Source: Branchiostoma floridae (lineage: Eukaryota > Chordata > Leptocardii > Amphioxiformes > Branchiostomatidae). Taken from it: 64,000 bases of DNA. Positions 28,975 to 40,100 of the stretch are shown one piece after another. A model generated the notes under the pieces. That model saw only the letters and a program-made list of their open reading frames with translations, ran no database searches and was not told the origin of the DNA. The position numbers and the translations under genes are program-made. Numbering within the stretch: position 1 is the stretch's first letter; every line of letters starts with the position of its first letter. The DNA is taken from assembly GCF_000003815.2 (NCBI RefSeq), contig NC_049985.1, forward strand, positions 7,564,066-7,628,065. The letters are read 5' to 3'.

Positions 28975-31568
28975 ATGGCGTCCTTGCTCCGCCGCTTGGC
29001 CCGTCCGGCCGTCCTGATACCCTTGGGGGTCCCTGTTGGGCTGTACACCTTCGCTAAACTCAACCCTGACGCGGCTTCAGCCTACTACAAGCGCGGCTTC
29101 GCTTGGGCCTGCGCCAGAAGCACGGAGTCCAATAACAAGAAGCTTCAAGAACTGAAGCAGGACATGTTTACTGGTTTGAAGGAACAAGACGGGGGTTCGA
29201 GTTCCTTACAAGTTTTGGAGATCGGCGCTGGGAGTGGGGCCAACTTTAAGTACTTTCCCCCGGGAACTTCCGTGATCGCTGTCGACCCCAACCCCCACTT
29301 TGACCAGTACCTGAAAGAAAATTCTGACGAGTACCCAGAAGTCAAGGTATACCAATAATCCCTTGTTCTGTTATTTTCTATCCATGATTTAGAAATTTAT
29401 AGTTTGCTGTTATGATTGAAAAAAAAAACAACATAAACACCTGAAGTAAAATCATGCGCTGGTTCTGATGAAAATTTACCAGGTGACGAAGTTCGTAGTT
29501 GCGGGTGCAGAAGACATGGCTGACGTTGCGGAAGGATCTGTGGACGCTGTCGTGTGTACTTTGGTCCTGTGCTCCGTCCATGACGTCGACGCCGTCCTTG
29601 GAGAGGTTAAAAGAGTTCTCAAGCCGGTAAATTTTCACTTATATTCAAACGTGTAAACGTTACGTACACATAGACATCAAGCAATGGTCAATATAGAAAA
29701 ATAAATGCAATAATAAGAATTCCATAGCTGGAAATGAAAATGCATATAATAGTGACATTTGAATTTTGGGCACGTGAAAAATTGATTCGGCAAGTAATTT
29801 TTTGGACAAGTGAATTTAAGAAAACTTGTCCAACCCCGTTTAGGCTTAGCCTCCATAGCAGGCTCTGCAAGAGGCCGGCGATCAGAAAACGCCAGCAATC
29901 AGCGACCGAGTACAAATAGAAATGGCCAGCAAAAGTGTATTATGAGCCCCCAAAAAGGCCCCAAAGAGCCTGCTATGGAGGCTAGTTTTTGCTTCAGTAC
30001 CATGGAGGTTTCATGCGTAGGTTAACGGCTGGGGTACAGTACACATTGTCGCGGCCGTGGTTTATGTTCGGGTTTTTGGTTTCTTCTTAAGATCTTCTAC
30101 TAGCAAATAAATCCACTACATTGCGATAGGAAGACAGGTTCTTCTTTTCGATTTAAAAAAAGGGGGGGGGTAGAAACCACTCGGAATGCGTTCCCTTCCT
30201 CCAGCCCCTCCGTAAGAGGGGGACGGTCATCAATGGCCGGGAGCCCGGTACCCCAGGGGCACCACTCCCGACCCGCTTCGCGCTCAGAAGGGAACGCTAC
30301 TGCTCGTCATCGTGGCTTCTGCGTGCGTTCACGTTTCCGTGAGAATGCACGGGTCACATACTATAGAAATGATCCCTTAAAGTATGATCTTGATGACTAT
30401 AGGTTGTTACATAATACAAGTATAAAAACTTCACAACTTTCTTAATGGCTTTATTACCGCAAAATATCCATACATTAGTCAAATCTAAAAAGCATTTGGT
30501 AGACAATAACATAATCGTGTTAAAGAAGATTATTTCACTTAATTATTGACGGAAATTTTTAAAGACATTTATGTAGCTATCGGCAGTAATTGAACAATAG
30601 GTCAGTTATAGTCCACCATGCATGTTTAAAGTAGGTACGCTGCATCATGGGAAAGCGGGAGATTTAAGATGTCAAAATAAACAATTGTTTCCGCTTTGAG
30701 GAGGGCGTATTTGTGGTCTGTATTAAACGCAAGAGAACTTAAGAACGACTTGGTGGATCGTGATGATATTTGGTAAAACGTGGGAATACGAAGCCGTATG
30801 GGCAGTATGGGTCATGTTTGGCCTCCTTACGGCTAATCTTGGTACTGCAGCAAAACTTTCCGTTTTTTGGATCTTTTGTCCTGGACATGCTATCATTTTC
30901 ATTCTTTTCACACAGACAGAAGTGCATTCCGAGTGGCTTCTCCCCAATTAATTGGAAAACTTCAATTCAAATGTAGGCTGGGTCTCCTAGCATCTTGATC
31001 AGGAACTGCAGGGGCGTTTTCTTTTTGCATATTTTTAAGCCAATTGTGGATCTTAATAAAGTCAAAGAGAGGATAAATTAACTTCGGTATGCGGGTAGCT
31101 TAGAAAAAGATATATACAAGTAAACTGCTTGTAGGAATGAAATCTCCCAACTCTTGTCGAAGACCGTGTTTGTTTGTTTGCTTCTCCGTTAGATCAAGGA
31201 GGTTATATAACCTCCTTGATTATACTTTACAAATTACTGGCGAAATCTTTTCTTCCTGGAGTCCATACAAAATTACAGAAAATCAAATAACATAACGAGT
31301 CAACAAAAGTGTGAATCATGTTGTTCCTCCGCAGGGCGGGAAGTTCTACTTCCTGGAGCATGTTCGGCACCCTACCCAGGCCTGGGTACAGTCCCTACAG
31401 GACATTCTCACGCCGGTGTTCCGGGTACTGTCGGACGGCTGTCAGCCCAACAGGGAGACGTGGAAACACGTGGATAGTGCCGGCTTCTCGGACGTGCAGT
31501 ACAAGATAGAGGGAAACCTCAGGCCTAAGGTCATCATGCAGATTCTGTACGGCACGGCCACGAAATAA
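28975..31568 (+). CDS. METTL7/TMT1-like methyltransferase, copy B
   Basis: Same family as copy A. Three exons, 28975-29346, 29483-29626 and 31335-31568, give 249 residues. The start MASLLRRLARPAVLIPLGVP is preferred over the earlier in-frame ATG at 28870 because it matches copy C. The N-terminal hydrophobic anchor spans about residues 10-30. SAM motif I is VLEIGAGSGANFKYFPPG, then SVIAVDPNPHF, VVCTLVLCSV and RVLKP|GGKFYFLEHV, ending ILYGTATK. The middle exon encodes exactly the same 48 residues as copy C. Intron 2 (29627-31334) holds a small inverted repeat and part of a dispersed repeat. The gene is intact as read. Confidence 0.9.
29847..29984. repeat. Inverted repeat in copy B intron 2
   Basis: A 19-bp perfect arm, TAGCCTCCATAGCAGGCTC (29847-29865), is matched by its complement at 29966-29984, about 100 bp apart. 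A small fold-back or MITE remnant. Confidence 0.65.
30712..31140 (+). repeat. Dispersed repeat, 'GATATTTGGTA' family, copy 1
   Basis: It shares a consistent order of short blocks with 51543-52030 and 60762-61360: TGATATTTGGTA, GGTACTGCAGCA, a TTTTTTGGATCTTTTG-like block, GGGTCTCCTAGCA, GGAACTGCAGGGGCG and GGTATGCGGGTAGCTTA. It is non-coding. The class is unknown. Confidence 0.6.
31194..31221. repeat. Perfect 28-bp palindrome
   Basis: ATCAAGGAGGTTAT followed directly by its exact complement, with no spacer. It lies in copy B intron 2, 113 bp before exon 3. A related AACCTCCTTG half occurs at about 62910. Confidence 0.85.
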
Positions 31569-34500
31569 ATGTTTCAATATCTGTCCTAATCATCATTATA
31601 TCGTTCCGTGGCAGTACTGCAGCCAAGTTCTCATTAGCTTCTAGCACTAGGAGCAGGTCCCGGTTGGAGATGTTGGGGCCTAGTACGCAGCCCTGTGTAA
31701 TGTGTCCCATAGTTTGGGTAGGTTGACCGCTACGACCCTCAGCTATCCTAATAAGTCGGTCGTGCGACATGATTACAACAGTGGATTCAAACGTTTTAAG
31801 ACAGTCGTGTGCATCGTGTCCATCAGTGTATTCTAAATGTGCCATTAATTGTTGCCTCCATATTGTTTAGATGGGTGACAGAACAGAGCAAATTAGCAGT
31901 TTTTATTGTGCCAAAATATGGTAAAAAAAACGACGATTTCATAGCATTTCGCGCGAGTATTTTTAATGCTTATGAGCTGAAGTCTATCATTTTATTTCCT
32001 GATCTTGAAATTATCGCCTGGTTGCGTTTATTTGGAATTGTAAATATCACATGTATGTGTTGTAAGATGATCATCTAGAAAAATTTTAGGAACGAACGAA
32101 GTTTAACCAAGGAGCTTTTAAAAAAAAGCTCCTTGGTTTAACGAAACAAGAAGGATTTATATGTGAGATGCAAATACAAATACATGTACTATTTCACTGG
32201 AACTTTGACACGGACACTTTGGTTTCTTTTTTCTTTAACTCCCTATTTTGTAGCACCTCTTTGTAGTTACTTACAAAAGATTTGAAAATTGCAAATAGAT
32301 AATCCTTTACCTTTACCTTCACATGGTCTAGCCTAACAAATTACAGCTCTGTTTATTGGGTATTCAAACACATCGTATACATGGCGACCAGTGCAGCCCC
32401 TCCAGCTCTGTAATGCCACTTGCTACATAATAATTAGTCGAACACCACTAGGGTGTCTGCTACTTTACCAGTAACCATGGTGACAGCTCTATGGTCGAGG
32501 TCATTGACCTTATTTGCTTGTAGAAGAAGAAGAGAAAGAAACGGATCAGAGTAAAAACAATGTGTTTCCCTACTTTTAACTGTTACGGTGGCCCCGGTAG
32601 TAACCTTAAGTCAAGAATGAACAGGAGATTGTGGGATGAGATTGACTTTTTTCTCGAGATGTTTCTACGTATGACCTCTCTCCGTGGTCCTCTGACTGAC
32701 TAGGCCTTACCTCGCTCTCTCTTGGACCTCATGCCTTACATTTGATCTTTGTTATCGGTCACGATTTCCTCTCGTGACACTTCGGTAAACATGACGTTAA
32801 GCTAAGGGCACGACCCGCCGTACGTGCAAATACGTGCTGTCTCAGACGTGCCAAAACGTGGGCAATCGTTTGGGATCCGTAAGTGGTAAGTACCGCCTCC
32901 GTACGAACTCGTAGGGAATCCGACGGATTTTGGAGCACGCAGACACGCCGTAGAACATTACGTGCAGGCAAAACTTGGTGTGCCATTGGGCGGCGGATTC
33001 GCCTCCCGTACTTGCCATTACGGGCGACGCGCCTACCCTGTACAGCCTGAACGTTTTCAGAAATACGTGGCGGACGTGGCCTCCCAAAAAACGTACGGAC
33101 AAATTGGACGTACGGCGGGTTGTGCCCTTAGCTTAAGCCACGCAGTAGCTACCATAACAGTTTCATGAGAGAAGTGCCGTTACCCGACGTCATATGAATC
33201 ATACGCCAACGCAGTGGACCGCCCCACCTACCAAAGGAACTGGTGACCGAGAGTGGCTGTCAAGTTGCCCTTGACCTTTCACCTCCCATTATGGCGGATG
33301 TGTTGTTGTTGTAGTAGTTTGTACGAGTTCCGGGATCCTACAAGCCACGGACGGCTTTACGTGCGACGTCCCCTGGGACAGGAGGTAAGGACTAGCTGTA
33401 AGAAATTCACAAACACGCTCAATGTAATTGTTTATTTGAATAAGCTGACAGTAGCATTCCTGCTACCCGATTTGTTTTGTCTGGTGATTTCCAACTAACC
33501 TGTGACAGAACTGGCCGCCGACATGGATCTACGACAATTTTTCCGTCACGTCGCAGGACAACGGATTGCTGCACGACAATTCTTAACGACTGTCCAAGTC
33601 AATTTGTTGTCGTAAGACTTATCAAGGTGCTCTTGTAAACTGTAAACTGTCGTGAACTCGCAAATCAGTGAACGTTTCAATGATGACCTTTGACTTTGGG
33701 TTGTATGTGCTCTTCTAGACTAAAGTTCACCACCAGACCAACTACGCAGGCTATGTGGAGAGTATTCGCCTGGAGAGTTTGGCCACCATAGGTTTCATTG
33801 GCCTGCCCAGTTAGAGTCGAAATTATGAATTTAACCTTCCCATGAATTAAATCTCCTGCCCAACTATTCCCCATTTTTGCCGAATTTCAGACTGAATGTT
33901 AGCCGTATATTACTTAAATACTTTATCATGGTATTGGTGAGTATTTTTGTCGCAATACATTCCCATTCCACAATATCCTAGTTGTATGTATGTTTGTATG
34001 TAGCGTTAGAATTGTCTTAGTCTCGCCGGCGGCACGATACGTAGCCGGAGAAAAGGTATTGAGGACACCTGAGTGAATGAGTGCCAGATGGCGGCCACTC
34101 CAGACATGCATTTTGTAGATGATATCCTTGACCTGTCAGCTCGTGCACAGTTCGTGACCCCGGGCTACAAGGACTGTATTATTTATCTGTGTCGCATAAG
34201 CTGTAAACGTGCTGTAACACAACAGGTCTGTATCGCCAGAACAAACTGTGTTTGATATATCTAGAGCTGTCTAGTTCTTATGCTTTCATGCTTGTGCGTG
34301 CTCCTTCTTATATCAAGGACGTGATTAGAGGCGTGGCTATCCTCAAAACGGGATAAAATTCCCCTCAAAAATACTTCAACTCTTACTGCTCCGTAGCATT
34401 CAGTCAAACCAGGAAGTCACGGGTCAACAGTCTTCAGCCTTACTCGATGGCAAGTTACAATAACTCTCAGGCTGAAAACAACACAGTGCAATAAAGTAAG

Positions 34501-34704
34501 CGAATTGTTTACGCGGGGCTGCATTAAGTCTCTTGTATATTGATTAAGTAGTGGTATGGCGTTGACCAATGTACTGCCCCATTTTTGTGTATTAGCTATT
34601 GTGTACCTGGGCTGACTATATTTTTAAAATAGCATTTTTATTTTGCCTCAGGTGGCTAAAATAATAGTCGTCACACCTGCTCCAGCCACAGGAAGGCGGC
34701 ACAT
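31569..34704. other. Spacer between METTL7-like copies B and C
   Basis: No gene is supported. It contains a hairpin (32103-32140: AACCAAGGAGCTTTT and its complement around an A run) and a TTAA-flanked MITE (32801-33132). The rest shows nothing recognisable. Confidence 0.7.
32801..33132. mobile_element. 332-bp MITE flanked by TTAA
   Basis: Inverted ends of about 25 bp (GCTAAGGGCACGACCCGCCG at 32801; complement ending 33132) are flanked on both sides by TTAA (32797-32800, 33133-33136). TTAA duplication suggests piggyBac-like mobilisation, but the terminal bases are not the usual CCC/CCT of piggyBac. The interior is rich in ACGTGC/ACGTGG and has no frame of note. Confidence 0.75.
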
Positions 34705-36283
34705 ATGGCCTCAGTCCTCCGCCGTGTGGCCGTCTCCGCTACCCTGGTGTCCCTAACCGTTCCTGCCGGACTGTACGCCTTCGCCAAACTCAGCCCTGAG
34801 ACGGCAGCAGTCTACTGCAAGCCTGCGTTCCTCTGGATATGTGCTAGACTCAAAAGAATCAACCAGAAGCGATTTTCTCGATTGAAAGAGAACATATTTT
34901 CTGGGCTGAGGGAACAAGATGGGAGATCTTTGCAAGTTTTGGAGATCGGGCCGGGGAAAGGAACCAACTTTGAATATTTTCCCCCAAGAACTTCTGTGAT
35001 CGCTGTTGACCCCAACCCCTACTTTAAACTTGATCTTGAAGAAAGTTCCAAACGGTACCCCGATGTTAAGGTAGGAAAGTCTAAGATATTCTAAAACCGT
35101 CGCAATATAGAAATGAATACTAATAACAAAATACCAAGTATGATGTTACATGTGCTATGTGGTAAGATTATCAATGATACAAAGCTATCTCGTTGCTGCC
35201 CATTCAATAAACAGACTGTTAATCATTAGTCCCGAAAGACCTGATTGTTTTTCATCAACTTGACCAGGTGACGAAGTTCGTAGTTGCTGGTGCAGAGGAC
35301 ATGGCTGACGTGGCGGAGGGATCTGTGGACGCTGTCGTGTGTACTTTGGTCCTGTGCTCCGTCCATGACGTCGACGCCGTCCTTGGAGAGGTCAAGAGAG
35401 TTCTCAAGCCGGTAATATCACAATAGCACGAAAACTAAGACTTAGTAAAACGTGCTCCAAAGGCTGTACCTTCTTCCTTTCAGCGCTCTAAATCATGAAT
35501 AGCGCTTTCGGGAATACTCTGCAGACTGTCTCAGATTCAGAACATAACTTGTACCTCCCCCATATATGTATATACGCATGCAGATGCTGTACATATATGA
35601 AACATTTAACCGTCTCTCATCATTGAACTTGAGTGTTTGTGCGTACCGTTTCACGCAAATATATTATTACATGGTAAGCCAACTTGAAACTCAAGTGTAC
35701 GTATGTGAGCTGCCCAAAACACCTTACTACCTAACAGTTGTATGCACGTACGTGCCGTATCGCCCTTGCTCAACGAAGTATATATGTCCATATAACCTTG
35801 CGCAAATCACTACATGTACATGTATCAGATGTCCCGGTACAACTTACCCTGGGAGCCAGCCGGGATCGGGCAGGCTTAAACTCCCCCGGCGCACTAATGT
35901 GAGATCTGCTGGCTGACTGCCTTGGGTCCCCGAACAAAACTCGCTAGCTACCCGGTCCTGTTTGGCTCCCAGGGTAGGTACAACTGTACCTGAATATCAA
36001 CGAAGTGCCAAACGCCAACAACACAAAACACCGTGTCTCTTTTCCTCAGGGAGGCAGGTTCTATTACCTGGAGCACGTGCGGCACCCGACCCTAGCCCGG
36101 ACACAGGCCCTACAGGAGCTGTTCAACTCCGTCTTCTACTCGCTCGGAGGCGGCTGCAATATAAACAGGGAAACGTGGAGAAACATCGACAATGCCGGCT
36201 TCTCAGACGTCAAGTACAAAATGGAGGGCAACATCAGGCCCAAGTTCATGTTTCACATGCTGTATGGGACGGCTGTAAAGTAG
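34705..36283 (+). CDS. METTL7/TMT1-like methyltransferase, copy C
   Basis: Same family and exon plan as copy B: 34705-35070, 35268-35411 and 36050-36283, giving 247 residues ending TAG. It starts MASVLRRVAVSATLVSL, with an N-terminal hydrophobic anchor. Motif I is VLEIGPGKGTNFEYFPP (GxGxG kept), then SVIAVDPNPYF, the shared middle exon, and GGRFYYLEHVRHPTLA to MLYGTAVK. By eye, exons 1 and 3 have drifted from copy B to roughly 60 percent protein identity, while exon 2 has not changed at the protein level. An inverted-repeat element lies in intron 2 (35845-35976), close to the acceptor. Intact and probably functional. Confidence 0.9.
35845..35976. mobile_element. Small fold-back element in copy C intron 2
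   Basis: Arms TACCCTGGGAGCCA (35845-35858) and the exact complement (35963-35976) are about 105 bp apart. The right arm ends 73 bp before exon 3. Confidence 0.6.
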
Positions 36284-37196
36284 ATAAAACAAAATATTGA
36301 TATTGCACTGACACTACTGATGATATCAGTATCTTAGTACAGTACGTATTCACAACAAAAGCATTTCATGTCGACGTCATTTAGAAATAAAACCTCTCAG
36401 CCAAATAACATACTTCCAGAAAACATTTCAAAATGCACTCCTTAGTAGGTAAGAAAGCTGTCGTTGGATTTGAAACTGAATCATATGACCAATAACGTTA
36501 TACATTGTATCATATGGGATTTAAACATTCAAAGTTTTCGACAATCAAGGAATTGTATTGTACAGAATGTTTTGATGCTAAACTGATTTTGTTTTTGTGC
36601 AAAATATCTGTATATAATTATATATATATGATAGTTCCCTTTGTTGTGTATGGAGTATGTATACTTCATGTACATATTTGTACATGTGTCGTGAAGATTA
36701 CATAAACAAAGCTGGGTACTGAATATGCCACTGTCTATAACGTTACGTGCCTAACCTATAATATAGAAAAAAATAACCTTTACTCGAGGTTAACGTTATT
36801 TTTAGAAAAAAATCATAATCCCAATGTCTTTCCTTAACGGTGATTTGTTCAGCTCGACACAACTGGGCTACAGGCGCTGAGATGACAATTTTAGGCGAGA
36901 CACCTGCGACATAACATGAAACCATCTGGGTCCGAAATGCCAAAGTTCTTTTGTAGAATCAATCTTCCTGTGTGCACTTTTCAACCCATTCTTCTGCCTG
37001 TCTGCCCCTCGCTTCCTTGTTGTCACCCCGTTGACTTGATACAATGCTCTAGTCCTCATGGGTGTATTCAGTATCTACTTTTATATCAGCAACACAGAAT
37101 TGATGCGCGCATTACTAAATTAAATAACTCTGGCGTGACTCATACGAAACAAACTGAGGGCTTGCCACGCGCGGTAATTTTGGCTCAGATAACAAA
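36284..37196. other. Spacer between METTL7-like copy C and STEAP
   Basis: It contains the 3' flank of copy C (AATAAA near 36386) and the STEAP 5' flank. No RNA gene, repeat or further coding region could be supported. Confidence 0.7.
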
Positions 37197-40100
37197 ATGA
37201 TGGTGGAATATAAGGAGATGTTAGAAGACGGTAGCGTAACGTCTACTCCTAAACGGTCGGCTAGCGGGAGTAACATCTCCACCCCGGTCCGGATGAGGGA
37301 CCAGTCGGTGCCGGGGAGTGTAACCTCCACCCCGCGGAGGTACGGGGACATCTCCGTTGGTACAAGCAGGAGCGCGACGCCGAAGCGGCGGACCAGGAGC
37401 ACGCTGGACGGGAGGGGGCTGAGGGATGCCCCGCCGCCCATCGTCGGGATACTCGGCTGTGGGGAGTTCGGACTGGCCTTGGCTAGGAAACTGCTGAAGT
37501 CTGGCTATCAGGTACTGTAGACTTATGGGTTAAAGCATTTACCCAAGACAACTGAATTTACTGTTTGGAAATACATCGGTGTGTTTGTGTGTGTGTGTAT
37601 GTGTGTGTGTCTCTGTGTGTGTGAGAGAGAGTGTGTGTGTGTGCGCGCGTGCGTGTGTGTGTGTGTGAGAGAGAGAGAGTGTGTGTGTGTGTGTGAGCGC
37701 GCGCGCGTGTACATATGCGTGTATGTTTGATGCGAGCGTGCATCACGGTATGCACGCATACGTGTGTGTTTGGCCCAACCAAGGAGGTTGAAAAGGTGGT
37801 TAACCCCCATTTAATAGCCCAACAGTGTTGTACGGTATGTCCATAATATCATAATAACTTAACGTGTAGGTGATAATAAAATACACACCCTTTCATTTGT
37901 CTATTTCCTATTCGCAGGTAGTGTTGGGAACACGTGACCCAGAGGCGATGAAGAACCTGGTTCCGTTGGGCGTGACGCTCACCACGCGGTACGAAGCGGT
38001 ACTGCAGGCGGAGGTGGTGTTCCTGGCGGTCCGGAGGGACCACTACGATCAGCTGGTGTTTCTGACGGACGCCATGAGCGGGAAAATACTGGTGGACGTC
38101 AGCATCACCAGCAGGTTCAACGACGGTGAGGCGAAGTTTCACTAATCCAGCAATTTCTTTGTCAAAGACATCTAAACGTCAGCAGGGCGTTCAGTGTAAT
38201 ATAACCAGCTGCTGCCACGCCGCGTGCCTGCGAAGCTGGTGTGTTACGTCGAAGGGCGGTTATACCGGCTATAAAGATACAGATACAAATACAGATACAG
38301 ATAAACGACTAACATTTCCATGGTCACCCTCTAAAGGATGTTTGATAGAGCGGTTGGAGTGGGACAGAGCTCGGTCAAAATATGATTCGTCAGCATAGAG
38401 TGGGAGGCACTGGGAAAATCCACCGGCTGTGATGGTTTGGTATGGCTGTTTTGTGTCTGGTACTCAGTTCATCTACCAGGACTAGATAGAAAACTTAGAG
38501 TAATTTGTATGTAAGCTAGCTGCATATTAGAGTGGTCTTTCCTTGATTACGGAAGCATATTTTAACTAGAAAGGCCGACATTTGCTTAAGAGCAAATACA
38601 GCATATTTCAGCCATACCCCTTCCCACGCAACATTGGACTGTTCCAAATCACCCCTGCGCAAAAATGGAACATCCCCTTAACAGTACATTATCCCCCAAA
38701 GTGGACTGGTATTGTGAATTGACTCCAGGTAAAAACAGAGCTTGCTTCTATTTTTCAGAAAATGACAATAATCACACCTTCCATTCAGAAAATTTTCATC
38801 ATGACTGAAAATTGTTGAATGACTTCATGTAATGTCATTAACAATTTTCAGTACGATAACTAGGTGTAAGTTTAAAAAAGTATAAGCTCCTTGTGATGTG
38901 GGTACATTTATTATTGCAATGAACTTTTTTTATTCAAGTAGGGCATACGATTTAATAATTATCAAGCAGGTGCAGGTACTGTAGGAGCGTTTGTTTTCTT
39001 CAAGCTGTAAAACTGTTAAACTGTTTTACTTTGTATGCAATCAACCATCGAGCCTATTCTTATTTTAGTTTAACAACTTCCTGCCAGACCCGGAAGATAC
39101 GATTGAACTTTGTTCGAGGATTTATTTTCGTCTGTCTGGTCAGTCTGTTCATACCCTGGCGCTGAGAGTGTTTTATTGGGCTGAAACTCTGGCAGTTTAA
39201 AGTTACTTACAATTTAAATGTTCAAAGTTTATGCCAAACAACAACAGCACTAGGAAATGTGGCCACTATAGACAGGTGGTCACTATAGAGAAAATGCTGA
39301 TCTATTGACTAGGAGCCATACGTTACACATGATTTCAGTACACTGATCATTAATCATATAAACATTGCACAGGTAAGCCAATTGTTTAGATGTACAATTA
39401 AGTTCAAATAATTCTGAAGAGAAATATTGATGAGAAAATAATCATTCTCGCCACTGTCTAACTTATAATTACGTATCAAAACTAAACGCAGATTTTCTAA
39501 CTAACGCACCTTTCGCCGACTTCATCATAGGACCGCCGGCTATCAATCAAACACGGCTGTTGATTAGACTTAGAGTTTCAAACAGTCATGTGCTGTGTGC
39601 CAGTTGACAGCGAACTTCATGCTACGTGATGTTTTACATTGCTTGGACCTTCTTTCCTACAGCGGTGCTTCTACAAAATATTTAGACTGTAACACTGAGT
39701 TTTATAGAATAGAATTTGACGCAGAACAGCGTTTTTTGCTGGGTATTTTTTTTTAAACATGTCCGTGGGAATATCAGCGAGGCGGCGACGTAGGGATATC
39801 AGACCGTCAACAAAAGTCGCACGGCGGCTAACGGCGCAGCGAAGATACTAGCGCTATAAATAAGCGCTTCAACTAAGGATGGCAACCCGTACAATATTTT
39901 TGTATACTGTTGAGCTAAGTAAAGTTTGTTGTTTATGAGGTTTTAGTTGTCTTTGAAGCTTTGACCCGAAATATTTTAAAGTCAAACTGCTGAAGAGAAG
40001 TAAGTGACTGCTACGATTATCGTAGATATGGCCCTAAAAAAACTGATAAAAGAAGCCTTCTCAATAGCCTAAAATGCAAGAGCTTCCGGGGGGGCTTCGC

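Noticed and set aside
30140-30320. GC-rich stretch with GCGTTCCCTT / AAGGGAACGC inverted pair, considered as an RNA gene
   Set aside because: Only one short stem could be drawn and no known RNA motif was visible.
37523-37810. His/Thr-rich frames on minus strand
   Set aside because: They translate a (GT)n/(GA)n tract; low-complexity artefact.
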